A stretch of 64,000 bases of DNA from Icerya purchasi. Taxonomy: Eukaryota; Arthropoda; Insecta; Hemiptera; Monophlebidae. The first letter of the stretch is position 1; every line of letters starts with the position of its first letter. Positions 28,209 to 41,200 of this stretch are shown here, piece after piece. A program made the position numbers and the translations under genes. The stretch lies in NCBI GenBank assembly GCA_039619475.1, contig CM077115.1, positions 551,140,826 through 551,204,825 of the forward strand, written 5' to 3'. Under the pieces are notes generated by a model, which was given only the letters and a program-made list of their open reading frames with translations, did no database searches and was not told the origin of the DNA.

Positions 28209-31200
28209 CGTTTTTTTTTTTTTTTTTTTTTTTTTGTTTTTATTAATCCCCCTTTTATTTTGTTTATAGTATTGTTTACCACAATTTTACGATTAATTTT
28301 TTTCTATTATTGGTTTCCTTTTTATTTATTTTTCCTGTTTTCGGTTCGTCAGCAAAGGACCTTCTCCCAGCAGCAACAAGAAAGGAAAGAACAGGTCAGA
28401 AATAGCCAGAATAAGGAAATCAAGCACTGGGATAATGGACTGAAAGTAGCAGGATATAAGAGGTGCAGTAAGGGCCAGGAAATCCAAGAGATAACAAATT
28501 AGAATAATGAATAGCACGTTCAGACGAGAAAGGAGGACATTTGAAGAAGATGTGGTTAGGATCACAAACAGCTTCACGATTCAGATGAAGAAGGTAGTTT
28601 GGAGAGGGAGTTAAATAAAAACGAAAATGCGGGAAAAGTATCTGAATATGATTAAGGCGCAAACAAATAATAGAGACAACAGCACAACGCTAAGAATGAG
28701 TAGGAAGATATGGCTGAATGGACAAATAAAAATAATGATTGTTAGGGAAGAAAAAAGCATAAATGTCTGACCAGAATCTAGTATGAAAGTTAACCATAGG
28801 AGTAGCAAGTTGAAAGCGGAGGCCTTTTATTGAAATTGAGACAGAAGGAGGAAGTAACTTTGGCTAAGGAAATCGCCATCTCATTATCCTCAATTCTTAC
28901 ATTATTAGGGACCTAAAGTAAATCAGCGTGGATAGAATGGAGAGCGAGACGATTGTAGATAAAAGATTAAATATGAAGAGTGATAAAATCGCAAAAGTGT
29001 ATGAGAAAACGAGGAAAAAGAGCTTGTAGGGCACTCTTAAAGCCAGAGATAATCAAAGATCAATAAGTTCAGCGATGAAAATGGGGCAGAAGGAAGACGA
29101 ATAGACTCAAAGTAGTTAATGTCAGGAAAAATAAATGAGTTCCAATTCTACCAAGGTCTTTCGAACCATCTGTAAAAATGGTTTTGTGGAAGGGAAATAA
29201 GGATCTGATGGTACTGTTGACTTTCTTCTTGACTACAGACTTTGGAAGAGATTTAGCAGAAAGAGGAAATAAGATTGAGCGGAGAAGTCGAAGGAAAAGT
29301 AAGGAAGATCATTAGTCGAACTAATATAAGACAAAAAGGACCGGGATGCAAAGAAATATGAGATAAGATAGGAATTTTCTTAGTAGTAAAGCGTCAGTTA
29401 TGTAAAATAAGAGGTATGAAGGAATAGGTCTAGAGGACGTCAACAAAAGATATAGAAAAAGAAATTGATAGCCTAAAAAGGATCTGTGAATGAAAAGAAG
29501 AGGCGTTTTGGATTCATCAAGGAATGTGGGGACAGGAGAAGATTTAAGAGAACAAAGGCAGAGATGAAAGTAGAAATTCTAAATGATATCCAGTTTGTAT
29601 CGAACAGATTTAGAGGCGCAGCCATAAGTGAGCAATAATCAAATTTAGAGTAAATAATGAATTTATAAAGAGAAATAAGGAGGAAGGGGTCACCTCGCCT
29701 ATCTAGAAGGATAAAAGGCTTTTAAAAAGTTAAGTCCCTTGAGAGCAAAAGAAGAAAGAAAATCATTGTGCTCATAGAAGAACGGACGACTATTAAGCGT
29801 AATAGGAGAAGCAGTCTTTACGAAGAATGAGTGTAGATTTTAAGGATACAAAGACACTTGTTGGCTTGTAAGAACAAAGGACAAAAAACAATGCAGGGAA
29901 ACTTTGAAGGAATAAGAAAAGAGATTGTTTCAACATGGTCAAAGAACAATTAACTTTCTCATTCACGTACCTTTAACAGCATTGGAGGAAGAGAAGAATA
30001 AAATGTTATCGGCAAAGAACAAAGAGTAGGAACCCATAGAGAGGGAAACAGCTGAAATGGTATAAACATTGAAGGGAATAGGGCTAAGCCAGGAACGTCG
30101 AAGAAGACCGCGAGAGACAATTTAAGTAACTGGAGAAATGGATGTAACAGTTCTGCATGAGATGGGTAATGATAGAAATGAATTTCATAAAAATTCTGAA
30201 AGTTACCATTATATCTCGGAAAGTAGGAAGATAAATATTATCAAAGGCGCAGGAAACATCAGTGAAAGGAGCGATGGTGTATTGTGTATTTTTAAAAATC
30301 TATATATATGAAAGACAAAAAGACTGACACGATCAGCGGGCCCTAAACCAAGACGGAAGCCGAACATATTAAGAGGAAGTACATTATTATGCTCCGGCCA
30401 CCAGACAAGGTGCTTATTAAGCGTGCCCCCAAATAATTTCCTAAGACAAAGAGTCACGGAAACAGGATGTACATAGGATTTTTTCTTAGGAACAGGGATA
30501 ATAATAAACAAGTTTCAGGAAGTTTGAAAATAAAGCAGTTAAATATATGGTGAAGAATTTGGACAGATAGGTCAGATAGATTCTTAAGACCAAGGAATCT
30601 TATACCATTAAAACCAGGAGTGGTGGATGATTTTTAATGAATAGATTTGAATTCGCTGATATGGAAAGAGGAAGTTAGAAAATGGTAAGGAAAAGTTTTC
30701 TAGAAAGCGAAAAGGGAAGAATTCGTCAACGTTGAAAATGTAAGGAAGAGCGGCAGCATCGAATAAAAGGTAGCAGACTATTCACAGAGATGTTATAAAT
30801 AGAAGGACGTTCAGAATATGGAAACTTAAATGCTCTGACCATTTTTCAAATTTGGCCTAGTGAGGTAGTCTTGTAAAGAAAAAGCAACAGTTTTTCGAAC
30901 AAGACTTCTTTGTTGAGAACTTCAAAATGAATCTCGCTCTAGCATTGGCTTGTTTGTGCGTCAGGAAGTCTGGAGAGTAAGATTAGAACTGAATGCTCTA
31001 AATGTAGCGCGGCTGTGATCGAATATTCTTTGTTCTGCCAGAGGGATGAGGCTGTTCTATGACGATTGGGTACAGAAGAATCACAAGGAGGAAAGCAAAC
31101 GAGAAAGCATTAGTAATAGAATTTAGGAATAAGTTGTATTGAGTTGTGAGGTCAGAAATATGTGAAGGTATAAAAAGCGCAGAATCAACTAAAAAATGGA

Positions 31201-31335
31201 AAAGACCCGATTGGTATTGGATAAATTTCACCAGGATAATTATGAGTTTTGAAATACGAAGAAGAAGAACATTCGAAGAAGTGATTAGGATAGAAAAGTG
31301 GTCAGTATCGAAGAAGCCTGAACGGATTGATTAGT
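28209..31335 (-). pseudogene. Decayed LINE copy, ORF2 from late endonuclease to poly-A tail
   Basis: The poly-T run at 28209-28233 marks the 3' end. Minus-strand frames, broken by many stops and shifts, follow the LINE-2 family in order: C-terminal knuckle near 28560 ('CDPNHIFFKCPPFSSERAI'), RT near 30209-30511 ('IIIPVPKKK', 'FGFRLGLGPADRVSLFV'), and the post-endonuclease region near 31231. The endonuclease end ('FDTDHF' for 'FGSDHV') lies near 31310. Its 5' part resumes at 34373 after an inserted plus-strand LINE. It is much older than the intact copies. Confidence 0.82.
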
Positions 31336-31344
31336 TACGGTTAG

Positions 31345-34300
31345 GATTCTTTCTAAAACTGATTGGACTAAATTTCGTTCATTAATGGACGCTTCTCTCC
31401 CTCATATCCTGGCGAATGCAGATCCTATAGCCCAACACAACCTGTTCACTCAATCCCTTCATTCGACCCTTTCTTTATCCTCTCCGCTTGTTCCTAAAAA
31501 TCATCACCGAAAAGCCCCTTTTGCCTCCTCACTCTGCTGGAACGAAGAGTGTAAACCGGCTTTTAAACAAAGTACTGTTACATTCAAATCATTTCGTTCG
31601 CGGTCATCAATGCCCAACTTTCTAGCTCACAAAAAAGCCAATGCGAGGGCTCGCTTTGTTCTTAAAGCGGCTAAGAGAAATTCTTGGGAACAATTCTATT
31701 CCACTTTTTCTAAAGACACGCCCTTTTCGCAGATTTGGAAGATGGCTAAGGCTTTTACATCTCCCCTTTCCAAGCGCCCGGTACAATTCTCTCCCTCACT
31801 GCAACATCTTCTTTCCTTTCTATATTCTATCGCGCCCTCCTATGCTCCTTCTCGTGAGGAAATCTCGTTTCCTGTTCTTACACCCAACTCAGAGTCGCAT
31901 TTCTTATCTCTTCCTTTCCGTTATGATGAGCTACTATCTATCCTTAATAAATCGTCCAATTCCTCACTAGGTTTAGATGGTATATCGTTCTTTATACTTA
32001 AAAACTTCTCCACGCTTTCATTTCATTCTCTTCTGAATATCTTTAACTCCTTCCTACTCTCCGGATCTACACCTAAATCCTGGAATTACTTCGTTATCAT
32101 CCCTATACCTAAAAGAAATCAATCCACGTTCCGTCCTATTTCTTTAGCCTCCTGTCTTCGTAAACTGTTCGAAGGTATGGTGAACAATCGACTCGTCTGG
32201 TGGCTGGAACACAATGATCTTCTAATATGTTTAGCTTTCGCCCGGGGTTGGGTCCGATCGACTGCATCAGTCTTTTCCTATCAGACGTCTACAAAGCTTT
32301 CCTAGAAAGGAAATTCACTGTTTCTACATTTGTTGACGTCTCCTCTGCGTTTGATAATGTCCACCTTCCTACTCTATGCGACAAGCTTCTTGGGCTTAAT
32401 ATTCCATCTAATTTCATCTTTCTTATCCTAAACTTGTTCCAAAATAGATCCCTCTTCCTCTCTATTCCCTCCCGTGTCATTTCCAGATGCATCCACCGGG
32501 GTCTTACTCAGGGATCATGGCTTAGCCCCACACTTTTCAATATCTATCTCCTTAATATTGCTTCTCTCCCTACGATTTCCTCCTCTCTCCTTTTCGCAGA
32601 CGATATCCTCATCTACTCCAGTTGTAATGATGTGGCCGCCGCCAACGAAGAGATCAATAACTCTTTGTCTATCCTTAGTATCTCCCTCTCCTTCTAAGTC
32701 CTCTTCTATGGTGTTTTCCCTCCGCCCCTACAATCAAGCTTTGGTAAATATTATTTCATCTAACATTCCGATTCCGCTCGCCAGCTCCTTCTGCTACCTT
32801 GGTGTTATTCTGAACAGCCGACTGACTTTCCATGAACACATCAACTATCTCTACAATTCTGCCCTCAAAAGGCTCAATCTCCTGAAAGCCCTATCTTCAT
32901 CCAAATGGGGTGGTGACCCTTCCATTCTCCTAATCCTTTACAAAGCTATAATTCGTTCCAGGATCGATTACTGCTCCTTCATCTATGGAAATTCCGCTAA
33001 ATCTCTCTTCGCCAAACTGGACAAAGTTCAAAACTGTTGGCTTCGGTTATGTTTTGGAGCGCTAAAATCTTCTCCCATTCCTGCTATCCTCTCTGAATCT
33101 GCTATGCAACGACTTTTTATCCGCAGATCGCAGCTTGGTTATAATTTTCTAATTAAACGTCTTTCTGTGTCCTCATCTAATCTTATCTCTTCCTATCTTA
33201 GTATTAAAAACCAATGGCGTTTTTTCCCTCACAAAATCCCAATCCTTTCTCTTGTAGCAGCTCGAGTCTCCAATTTTTCGCGTCTTTTCTTATTCCAAGC
33301 TTCCTTACTTTTCCCATGACTTTTCCAGCATTTGGCAAACTATTAATCTTTTCTCTCTCTCTCTCTCTCCAAACCAGCTCCTTCGCACATTTTTCAATCC
33401 AAGCCGAATTCCTCCACATGCTTGACACATCTTTTCCTTCTCATCTAACATTCTTCACCGACAGTTCTAAAAACGAGAACGGGGTGGGCGGTGCGTTTAC
33501 CTCCCTCTCACTGAATCACTCTGAGTCCTTCAAGCTCCCTTCCTTCTGTTCTATCTTCACAGCGGAGTCTATCTCCATTTTACGCGCAGTCTCGTTCATT
33601 CCATCCATAAGAGGGATCAGTAAATGTCTGATTGTCTCCGAATCCAAAAGTGTTCTTCAAGCCATTTCTTCTCCCCCTTCTCATTCCTCCAATTCTATTA
33701 TTCTTTTAATTCGTTTTCTCATATCCAATCTACTCTCATACCGTTCCATTACTATTGAACTTTTGTGGGTTCCTAGTCTTTTTAGCCTGTTCAGCCGCCC
33801 GCGATGGTCCTTTATTCTGCAACATTCCTACCTCAGACATCCTCCTTCTTTCCTCAGCTAATCATTCCCGACTATGGTCGAACATCTATCCTTCTCTATT
33901 TTATAATCCCGCCTCTCATTATCTTCAAATTCAGCCGGTTCCCTCTTCTCAGCCGTGGTTTCAATCCTATTCTTATCAACGCTCCGCGATCATTTCCTTA
34001 ATCAGACTGCGTATTAATCACTCCCTTCTACCCTCTTCACGTTTTCGTTTTTCCCTGTCCTTTTCTCCCGATTGTCTCCTTCATAATTCTATCTCTCCTC
34101 TCATATGTGATGCAAACCGCATCTTCTTTGAATGCCCTGCACTTGATTCCGAGCGCTCTGTTTTGTACTCCAAAATCTTGGCACTGGGTCTTCCTGCTCC
34201 GTATAATTCTTCCTTTGTCCTTTCCTTTCCATCTCCACATATAATAAACCATGTACTCCAATCTTTCCTAAGCTCTATTTCTAATCGTCTCTTTATTTAA

Positions 34301-34371
34301 CCCTTTCCTTAATTTCTGTAGTGTTGGCTGAATGCCGCTGGCGCGCCCAAATACAAAAAAAAAAAAAAAAA
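31345..34371 (+). pseudogene. LINE ORF2 fragment on plus strand, 5'-truncated, inserted head-to-head
   Basis: Plus-strand frames 31385-32305, 32227-32697, 32474-33319, 33214-33861 and 33755-34300 follow one another through RT and RNase H of the LINE-2 family, separated by small shifts. Motifs seen are 'STFRPISLASCLRKLFEGM', 'FVDVSSAFD', 'FADDILIYS', 'TFFTDSSKNENGVGGAF' and 'CDANRIFFECPALDSER'. The GNxxAD motif is lost near 33780. It starts just after the endonuclease ('DWTKFRSLMD') and ends with a poly-A tail at 34354-34371. It interrupts the minus-strand copy on both sides. Confidence 0.85.
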
Positions 34372-34372
34372 T

Positions 34373-34850
34373 GTTAGGCACATTAGGACTGGAAGAGGAA
34401 TTAAAGGAGTCTTCGTAGGTGTGAAAGGAGATGCCATTCTTAATAAGCCCATAACCAACGCCGTGGTCACATCGAATAAACTTGTATCCCCTGATATTGA
34501 TGATAATATTACGACATAGCTCTGTTTCCGAGATATTTGTTGGCTCTAAGGTTCTCACAATTCTACTGTAAGATGTTAAGAGAAACGAAACATGATGAAT
34601 AAATGAAATGAATTCTAAAGCGGAACCGTTAGAAACAGTGGAAAAGTTCAGACGAAATGGGGATGGAGAAAAGAAAGGTAAAAACATAAAAAAGAGAAAA
34701 AAATAAAAATAAAAAATGTAAATAAGTAAAAAAAATAAATATATAAATAAATAAAAATGCGTGAAAAATGAAGGGAGTGGAAATACTGAAGAAGTACGAT
34801 TTTATTTTTTCAATTAGCAGAAGCTTCGCTGAAGGATATATTTTCAAATG
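34373..34850 (-). pseudogene. Decayed LINE ORF2 N-terminus (endonuclease start)
   Basis: The minus-strand frame 34268-34687 includes 'RIVRTLEPTNISETELCRN' and 'NIRGYKFIRCDHGVGYG', matching 'NIRGFRVVRCDRDDGYG' in the intact copy at 38235. It stops at 'PNVPNI' beside the inserted plus-strand element. About 100 residues of the endonuclease are missing between this part and 31335. Confidence 0.78.
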
Positions 34851-34859
34851 TCATTATTT

Positions 34860-35711
34860 TTTTTAATTCGAGTTGTTCTAGAAAGACTGAACACTAGCGG
34901 TTGGTGGATTCATGTATGTCTTCACAATTAAGACATTTTAATTGAACTTTAGGACTAGGATATGCGTTTGTGAATTATCGCATTAACACAACAGAGTTTA
35001 CTACGGCGAATTTTTTCTGTATGACCAAAACGAAAGTAGGCACAACGGTGAATAGGTGACCTCACATTAGGTTCAACTGGACAACAATGATGAAAGAAAT
35101 GGATGAAATTAGAGATTTTATGGGAAAAGAATTTAATTTTGATTAAAGAAATGGGACGGAGTTCTTCATCTTGTCTTATTTTAAGACGTCGTATGGAAAT
35201 AACGGGAACCAGCGACGATATATGTCATTAAGAAAGTCATTTTCGGAGATATCGACTGCAATATCTCGAACAATACCAAATGAAAATAGGAGTGTACTGG
35301 GAATAAAACCTTTAAATTTGTGATTTAAAAAAAAAAAAAAAAAACTAATGCCCAAAAGAAATTCGTTGGTCGAAGAGATATCGATAAAAACTAACCAAAG
35401 CTGTTCCCGTCGGCTCGCACAATTTCACTGATTTTATTGCAAAATAACAATTTAGCAGCTGAAAATGGATGTAGGCTGCCGATATTTTTATCCGAGAGAG
35501 ATTCTAACATAGTATGAATAGAACCAGTGAAGCTGCTGGTTAAAAGGTCGAGCTTTACGCACAATTAAAATGTTATTGTTAGTGATGTTATTACTTTCGC
35601 TTGTAGTATAAACATTGTTACTATTATTAATATTAGTATTATTACTATCATTGTTGCCATTACTACTAACTATTATTTACATTTTCACTGTCATTATTTT
35701 CGACTTCCATG
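34860..35711 (-). pseudogene. Decayed LINE ORF1 with zinc-knuckle region
   Basis: On the minus strand the sequence starts 'MEVENNDSENVNNS' at 35711. It then shows remnants typical of insect LINE ORF1: 'GFIPSTLLFSFGIVRDIAVD' near 35310 and a knuckle region near 35040 ('CAYFRFGHTEKIRRSKLCC', then 'CLNCEDIHES'). Stops and frameshifts are frequent. It belongs with the ORF2 pieces at 34373 and 28209, making a once full-length minus-strand element. Confidence 0.65.
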
Positions 35712-35836
35712 TCGTTTAAATTATCTTTATTGTCATTCTTAATGTTGAAATCTTCGATCGCGTTGCTTATAATCACAGAGTTTACAAAACTGATCAAGTT
35801 GGCTTGTGCGAGCCGAAACTCCGTAGCGATCGGGTC

Positions 35837-37132
35837 TATACACATTTTAGGGATTAGTGAAACGAGATGGACTGGAAGCGGAAGAATAAGTACGAATAAG
35901 GACTACGAGATGACATATACTGGAAAAGGCAAGCACGAACATGGAGTTGCTGTTCTGATAAATACAAAAATAAGGAATAAAATTAGCACAATAATTCCGA
36001 AATCAGAGAGAATAATTTTCATTAGATTCTAAGGCAAGCCTAAGCCATTTGTAATAATCCGAGTATATGCACCAACGGCGGAAAGCGATTTAGCAGAAGT
36101 AGAAAAATTTTATGATGATTTGGAAGAGGTCATGAAAGGTGCGAAAAACAACGATGTAGTATTTTTAATGCGAAAGTTTGAGCGGACCACAGGAGTCCTG
36201 TGGCCGAAAAGTTTGCATTCGGTGAACAAAATGAAAGAGGGGAAGTGCTTGTAGAATTTTCCGAAAAACACAATTTAATGATATGTGTAACACATATTTC
36301 AAACAACACGAAAGAAGACTATATACGTGGACTAGCCCGGGAGATAGAACTAGTAACCAAATAGATTATATCATGGTTAATAAACGATACAAAAACACCG
36401 TCAAAAATTGTCACACGAATCCGGGAGCAGACTGCAACACGGATCACAAGATGCTGGTTGCAAAGTGCTGAATAGCTCTGAAGAGCCTTAAAAACAAAAA
36501 AGAGGATCAGAAATAAAGGCTAGACGTCGAAAAAATCAAAGTGAATAGAATAAAAGAGAAATTTCATGAAGAATTAGAAAGACAGGATCATAACATAGAC
36601 GATAATACAAATGATAGCGTAGAATCGATATGGAGTGTATGGAGGGACAAGGTCATAAAGGCAGCCAAGAATGCAATATCAACAAAAAAGAAGAACAAAC
36701 AGAAGAAATACTGGACTTAATAGATAATAGAAGGAAAACACAAGAACAAATATAGTCAAGAGTATAAACAACTGAATAAAGTTATTATAAAGAAATGCCC
36801 GGCAGCGAAAAGTAAATGGTACGATGAAAAGCGCGAGGAGATAGAAGAACTACAAAAACGGTACAACGATAGAGAAATACATACTAAAATCAAACAAATG
36901 ATGGATACGCACCAGAAAAAGAGGACTGGAATAACATTTTTTGCGAAGAAAAAGTGGAAAATAATGTGTCAATAGCGAAACAAGCAGCACCAAAAATTGA
37001 AATATGGGAATTCAGAAATGCCATTAAGAGAGCTAGAAATAATAAAGCTGTGAGCGAAGACAACATTGCTGCTGACATAATAACACACATCACTCCGAAC
37101 TATAAAAAAGAACTGCTGAAGATCAATAAGAT
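35837..37132 (+). pseudogene. RTE-like retrotransposon, endonuclease and linker
   Basis: The plus-strand frames begin 'GISETRWTGSGRISTNKDYE', typical of RTE endonucleases, and include 'GVAVLINTKIRNK', 'IRVYAPTAESD', 'TWTSPGDRTSNQIDYIMVN' and 'NTDHKMLVA' (the catalytic His region). The motif normally reading GDFN is destroyed near 36170. The linker continues to 'KKELLKINKIYD', where LINE-3 is inserted. Several stops are present (36030, 36250 and others), so the copy is dead. Confidence 0.8.
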
Positions 37133-37476
37133 ATACGACTTCCGACCCAAATCTCCCACCTTTCATAAATCCCGTAATTCCAAACCTTTTCATAATTCTT
37201 CTCCTCAATTCCCCCCACTCCCATCTAATCGTCTCCCAACCCCCTCTAATGGTTGGGCTCTTAACAAATCTTCCTCTTCAAATACTCACCTTCCCCCAAA
37301 TCCTGCTATTCCCGTCTCCTTATGTACTCCTAATTCCCCTTCCGCTACCCCTTCGCCTTTAATTAAGGATATTTCAGTAGCTATCATTGAACTACTCTCT
37401 TCAAACAATATTGCTCCCTCTACATCCTTTGTTGACTCCCTTTCTTGTTTCCTGTCGAATAATATCCGTTTTAATT
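37133..37476 (+). pseudogene. LINE-3 ORF1 C-terminal piece
   Basis: A frame of 114 codons, rich in Pro and Ser ('PNPAIPVSLCTPNSPSATPS'), ends in a helical tail 'DISVAIIELLSSNNIAPS'. The upstream part of ORF1 is missing because of 5' truncation. Its position before ORF2 and its tail resemble the end of ORF1 in LINE-1. It is fused in frame with RTE linker codons by the insertion, which is accidental. Confidence 0.5.
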
Positions 37477-37519
37477 AATTCCCTCCTCCTATACCGAACG
37501 AGAAAAAAAATTTAATTAA

Positions 37520-37556
<37 letters not shown>

Positions 37557-38234
37557 AATAAATATCGAGGCTGTATTTGCTTTATTATGTTACTTTCTGT
37601 CCCCTGCTTCCTTTCTTTCTTTTACATTTTTTCCCTTTCGTGTAATCTTCTTTACAATATTCAGTGCGAAGCATTTTAACCAGTTGGTTAACGATTTTAT
37701 CGTAACAATTATCTTCATTTATGCTTATGTAGAAGTGGTTTCAACCTCTAACAAGCATTGGTGTATATTCTATACACATTTTTTTCGGGAATGGGCTCAT
37801 GTTGAGTTAATACACTCAATCTCTGAACTGAGTTCCATTCCTATCACTCTCCGTACACACCTTTGCTGTTTTAAGTGCACTGTGATGAATTTGTCGGAGT
37901 TGTATAGCGCTGGCTATGTACCACGCCTATATATGAAGTACAACTTGCATTCCACTGGCTGCTTCGGTTCTGCACGAATATTGCTTACTCTTTTTTCTTT
38001 TATCCTAAAATTATTTTATATCTTCTTCTGCACTATGCTCTTTGTTTTTCCTTTCGACTTAACAGCCTCGAATTACTTCCTCCTGTTTTGCAACTGCAGT
38101 TCTTTATTTTTCTTTTCTCCGTTTCTCACTCATTTTAGTTCCTTCTATACAAATGCACCTCATTGTCTGCTCTTATGGTCTTTTCCCCTGCTCCTCCCCA
38201 CTTCATTTATGCCTTATTCTTTTACTGTTTTATT

Positions 38235-41200
38235 ATGATGGCTGCGCTAAATATTCTACAGTGGAATTGCCGCAGTCTAAGAGCCAATAAAAACTCATTA
38301 GAGGGGTTATTGGATCTACATAATGTCAATGTTGCTCTCCTTTCCGAAACGTGGCTTCGGTCGGACATAAATTTCAATATTAGAGGTTTCAGGGTAGTTA
38401 GATGTGATCGCGATGACGGTTATGGTGGTTCTGCAATCCTGATTAGAAATGACATTCCATTCTGCTCTTATGATATCTCTCTTAATCTTCCTTCTTGTCC
38501 CAATTTACCTAACATTGTTCACATCTCCATTCAGCCTCCCTCTGTACGTCCTATTAGCATTGTTTCTATCTATGTTCCTCCTAGGTTCGATCTTCGTCTC
38601 TTCCCCTTCTCGTCGTTTTTTAATTCTATTCCGCATCCTTTTATCATCGGTGGTGACTGGAATGCGCATTCTCCTTTATGGGGCTGTGCATCCTACAATA
38701 CCAACGGTTCCATCCTTGAGAATGCCATCCTCTCTGATAATTTAGTTCTCCTCAACGATCTCTCCCCCACATACTACAGGAATGCTTCCATTTCTAGTTC
38801 CCTCGACCTAACCTTTTCTTCTTCGTCTATTGGTCTTAATTATAATTGGAAGACCCTTATGGGCTCTTTCGGCAGTGACCATGTTCCTATCCTAATAACT
38901 CCTGTCAGTTTTCCTCCTCCTTCTGATTCCAATTATACCAATTCTTCAGGATGGAATCTTTCCAAAACTAGCTGGCCTCTATTTCGCTCCTTGGTAGACT
39001 CATCTCTCCCTCTCCTTCAACCGGATCACGATCCGGTACCTCTCTATAATTCCTTTTTATATTCCTTAACTTCTGCTCTTTCTTTATCTTCTCCGTCCCG
39101 CCATACGTCATCTTCTGTACATCGCAGTAAGGCTTCTTCACTTTGGTGGAACAAGGAATGCGACACTGCCTTTAATATCAGTCGCGAAACCTTTAGAACC
39201 TTCCGTTGTAACCCTACGACTGAAAATTTTCTCGCTCACAAACGGGCAAATGCGAGAGCTAGGTTTATATTGAAATCCACGAAGTCCTCTTGGAAAAATT
39301 TCTGTGCCAAGTTCTCTAGAACTACTCCTCTTTCGCAGATTTGGAAAATGGCCAGAGCTTTCAAATTCCCATCCTCTTCTCGCCCTTCCACCTTCAGTAT
39401 CCCCGACGATAGCCTTTTTCCTTTTATTGATTCCGTCGCTCCAGCTTATGTTCCTTCTGTTGATGAATTATACTCTTCTTTTCCGGAAAATTCTCCTCCT
39501 CACTTCCTAACTTCGGCTTTCAATTTTAATGAATTAAAGTCTGTTCTCTCCAAATCGTCCAGCCCTACTCCAGGGCTTGACGGTATACCCTATCTCGCCC
39601 TTAAAAACCTTTCTGAACAATCCCTCAGTTTTCTTCTTAGTCTTTTCAATTCCTTCCTTTCAAAGGGTATAACTCCTTCCTCCTGGAATTCTTTTATCGT
39701 AATTACCATTCCTAAGAAAAATTCTTCCCTACGTCCTATTTCCCTGGCATCCTGTATTAGAAAACTATTTGAGGGTATGCTCAATAAGCGCCTTGTTTGG
39801 TGGCTAGAGCATAATAATATATTCCCTATTAATATGTTCGGCTTTCGGCCTGGTATTGGCCCTTCTGATTGTGTTAGTCTTTTCGTTTCCCACATATACA
39901 AATCTTTTATCCAAAAACATTTCACCCTAGCCTCCTTTATTGATGTTTCCTCTGCTTTCGATAATGTTCATCTTCCCACTCTGAGAGATAAAATGACGGC
40001 AATAAATATCCCAATTAAATTCTCTTCCCTTATTATCAATCTCATGTCAAATCGTTCTATCCACTTCTCCTCTCCATCTCTTAATGCTCCAAGAAAGGTT
40101 TTCCGAGGTCTTCCTCAGGGTTCCTCCCTCAGTCCTACTCTTTTTAATATCTATACTATCAGTATAGCTTCTCTTCCTTTAAATTCCTATTCCTTATTCT
40201 TTGCAGACGACATTCTCCTGTTTTCCTCGTCTGAGGATGTTTTAGCAGCCTATGAAGCACTCAGTTCGTCGCTCATTGTGCTGGAACATTCTCTCTCCTT
40301 AATTAATCTTTCAATTTCTCCCTCTAAGTCTTCTTATACTATTTTTACCCTCCGTCCCTATAACCCTGCTTTGGTCAACCTATCCTTAAACAATGTATCT
40401 CTTTCCCGTGTTAATTGCTTTTGTTATCTCGGTGTCTTTCTTGATAGTCGTTTGTCCTTCTCTGAACACATCAAATATCTTTCTGCTTCCACTATTAAAA
40501 GGTTAAACTTGCTGAAAGCCCTGTCGCCAATTAAATGGGGTGGCGATCCCTATATTCTTATTTCCCTTTACAAATCTATTATCCGTTCCAAATTTGATTA
40601 TTGTTCTTTTATTTATGGTAGTGCGTCCAAGACACGTCTTTCCAAACTAGATGTAATTCAGAATTCTTGCCTTCGTCTCTGTCTTGGCGCTCTTAAATCC
40701 TCTCCAACCACTGCTATTCTTGCTGAATCCAATTCGTCACCCCTATCCATTCGTAGATCTTATTTAGGCTATCGTTTCCTTGTTAAACGTCTTCCTCTCG
40801 CATCCTCTACCCTTGTTCAGTCTTATCTTTCGATTTATAATAGCTGGCGCTTCACTCCCAGCAAAACCCCTATTCTGGCTTTTATTTCACATCGTCTAGG
40901 TTCATTTTGGCCGTATATTATCTCGTTCAATAATCTCCCTTATTTTTCCTTCGACTTCGCTGACATCTGTCATCCTCCTAAGGTATTTATCCTCCCCTCA
41001 TTTGCAAAAAATCTCCCCCAAGCCGTAATTAAACAGGTATTCTACAGCACTATCAATTCCCTATTTCCCTCTCATGTTACCATTTACACGGATGGTTCGA
41101 GGGGGCCTGGTGGTGTTGGTGCTTCTTTCATCCTTCCTGATTTTAACCTCTCAGAATCTTTTCGACTTCCTTATTTCTGTTCCATATTCAGAGCCGAGTT

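Noticed and set aside
36954..37478. A 174-codon single protein
   Set aside because: Its first 60 codons are RTE linker and the rest is LINE-3 ORF1 tail; the fusion is an insertion by-product.
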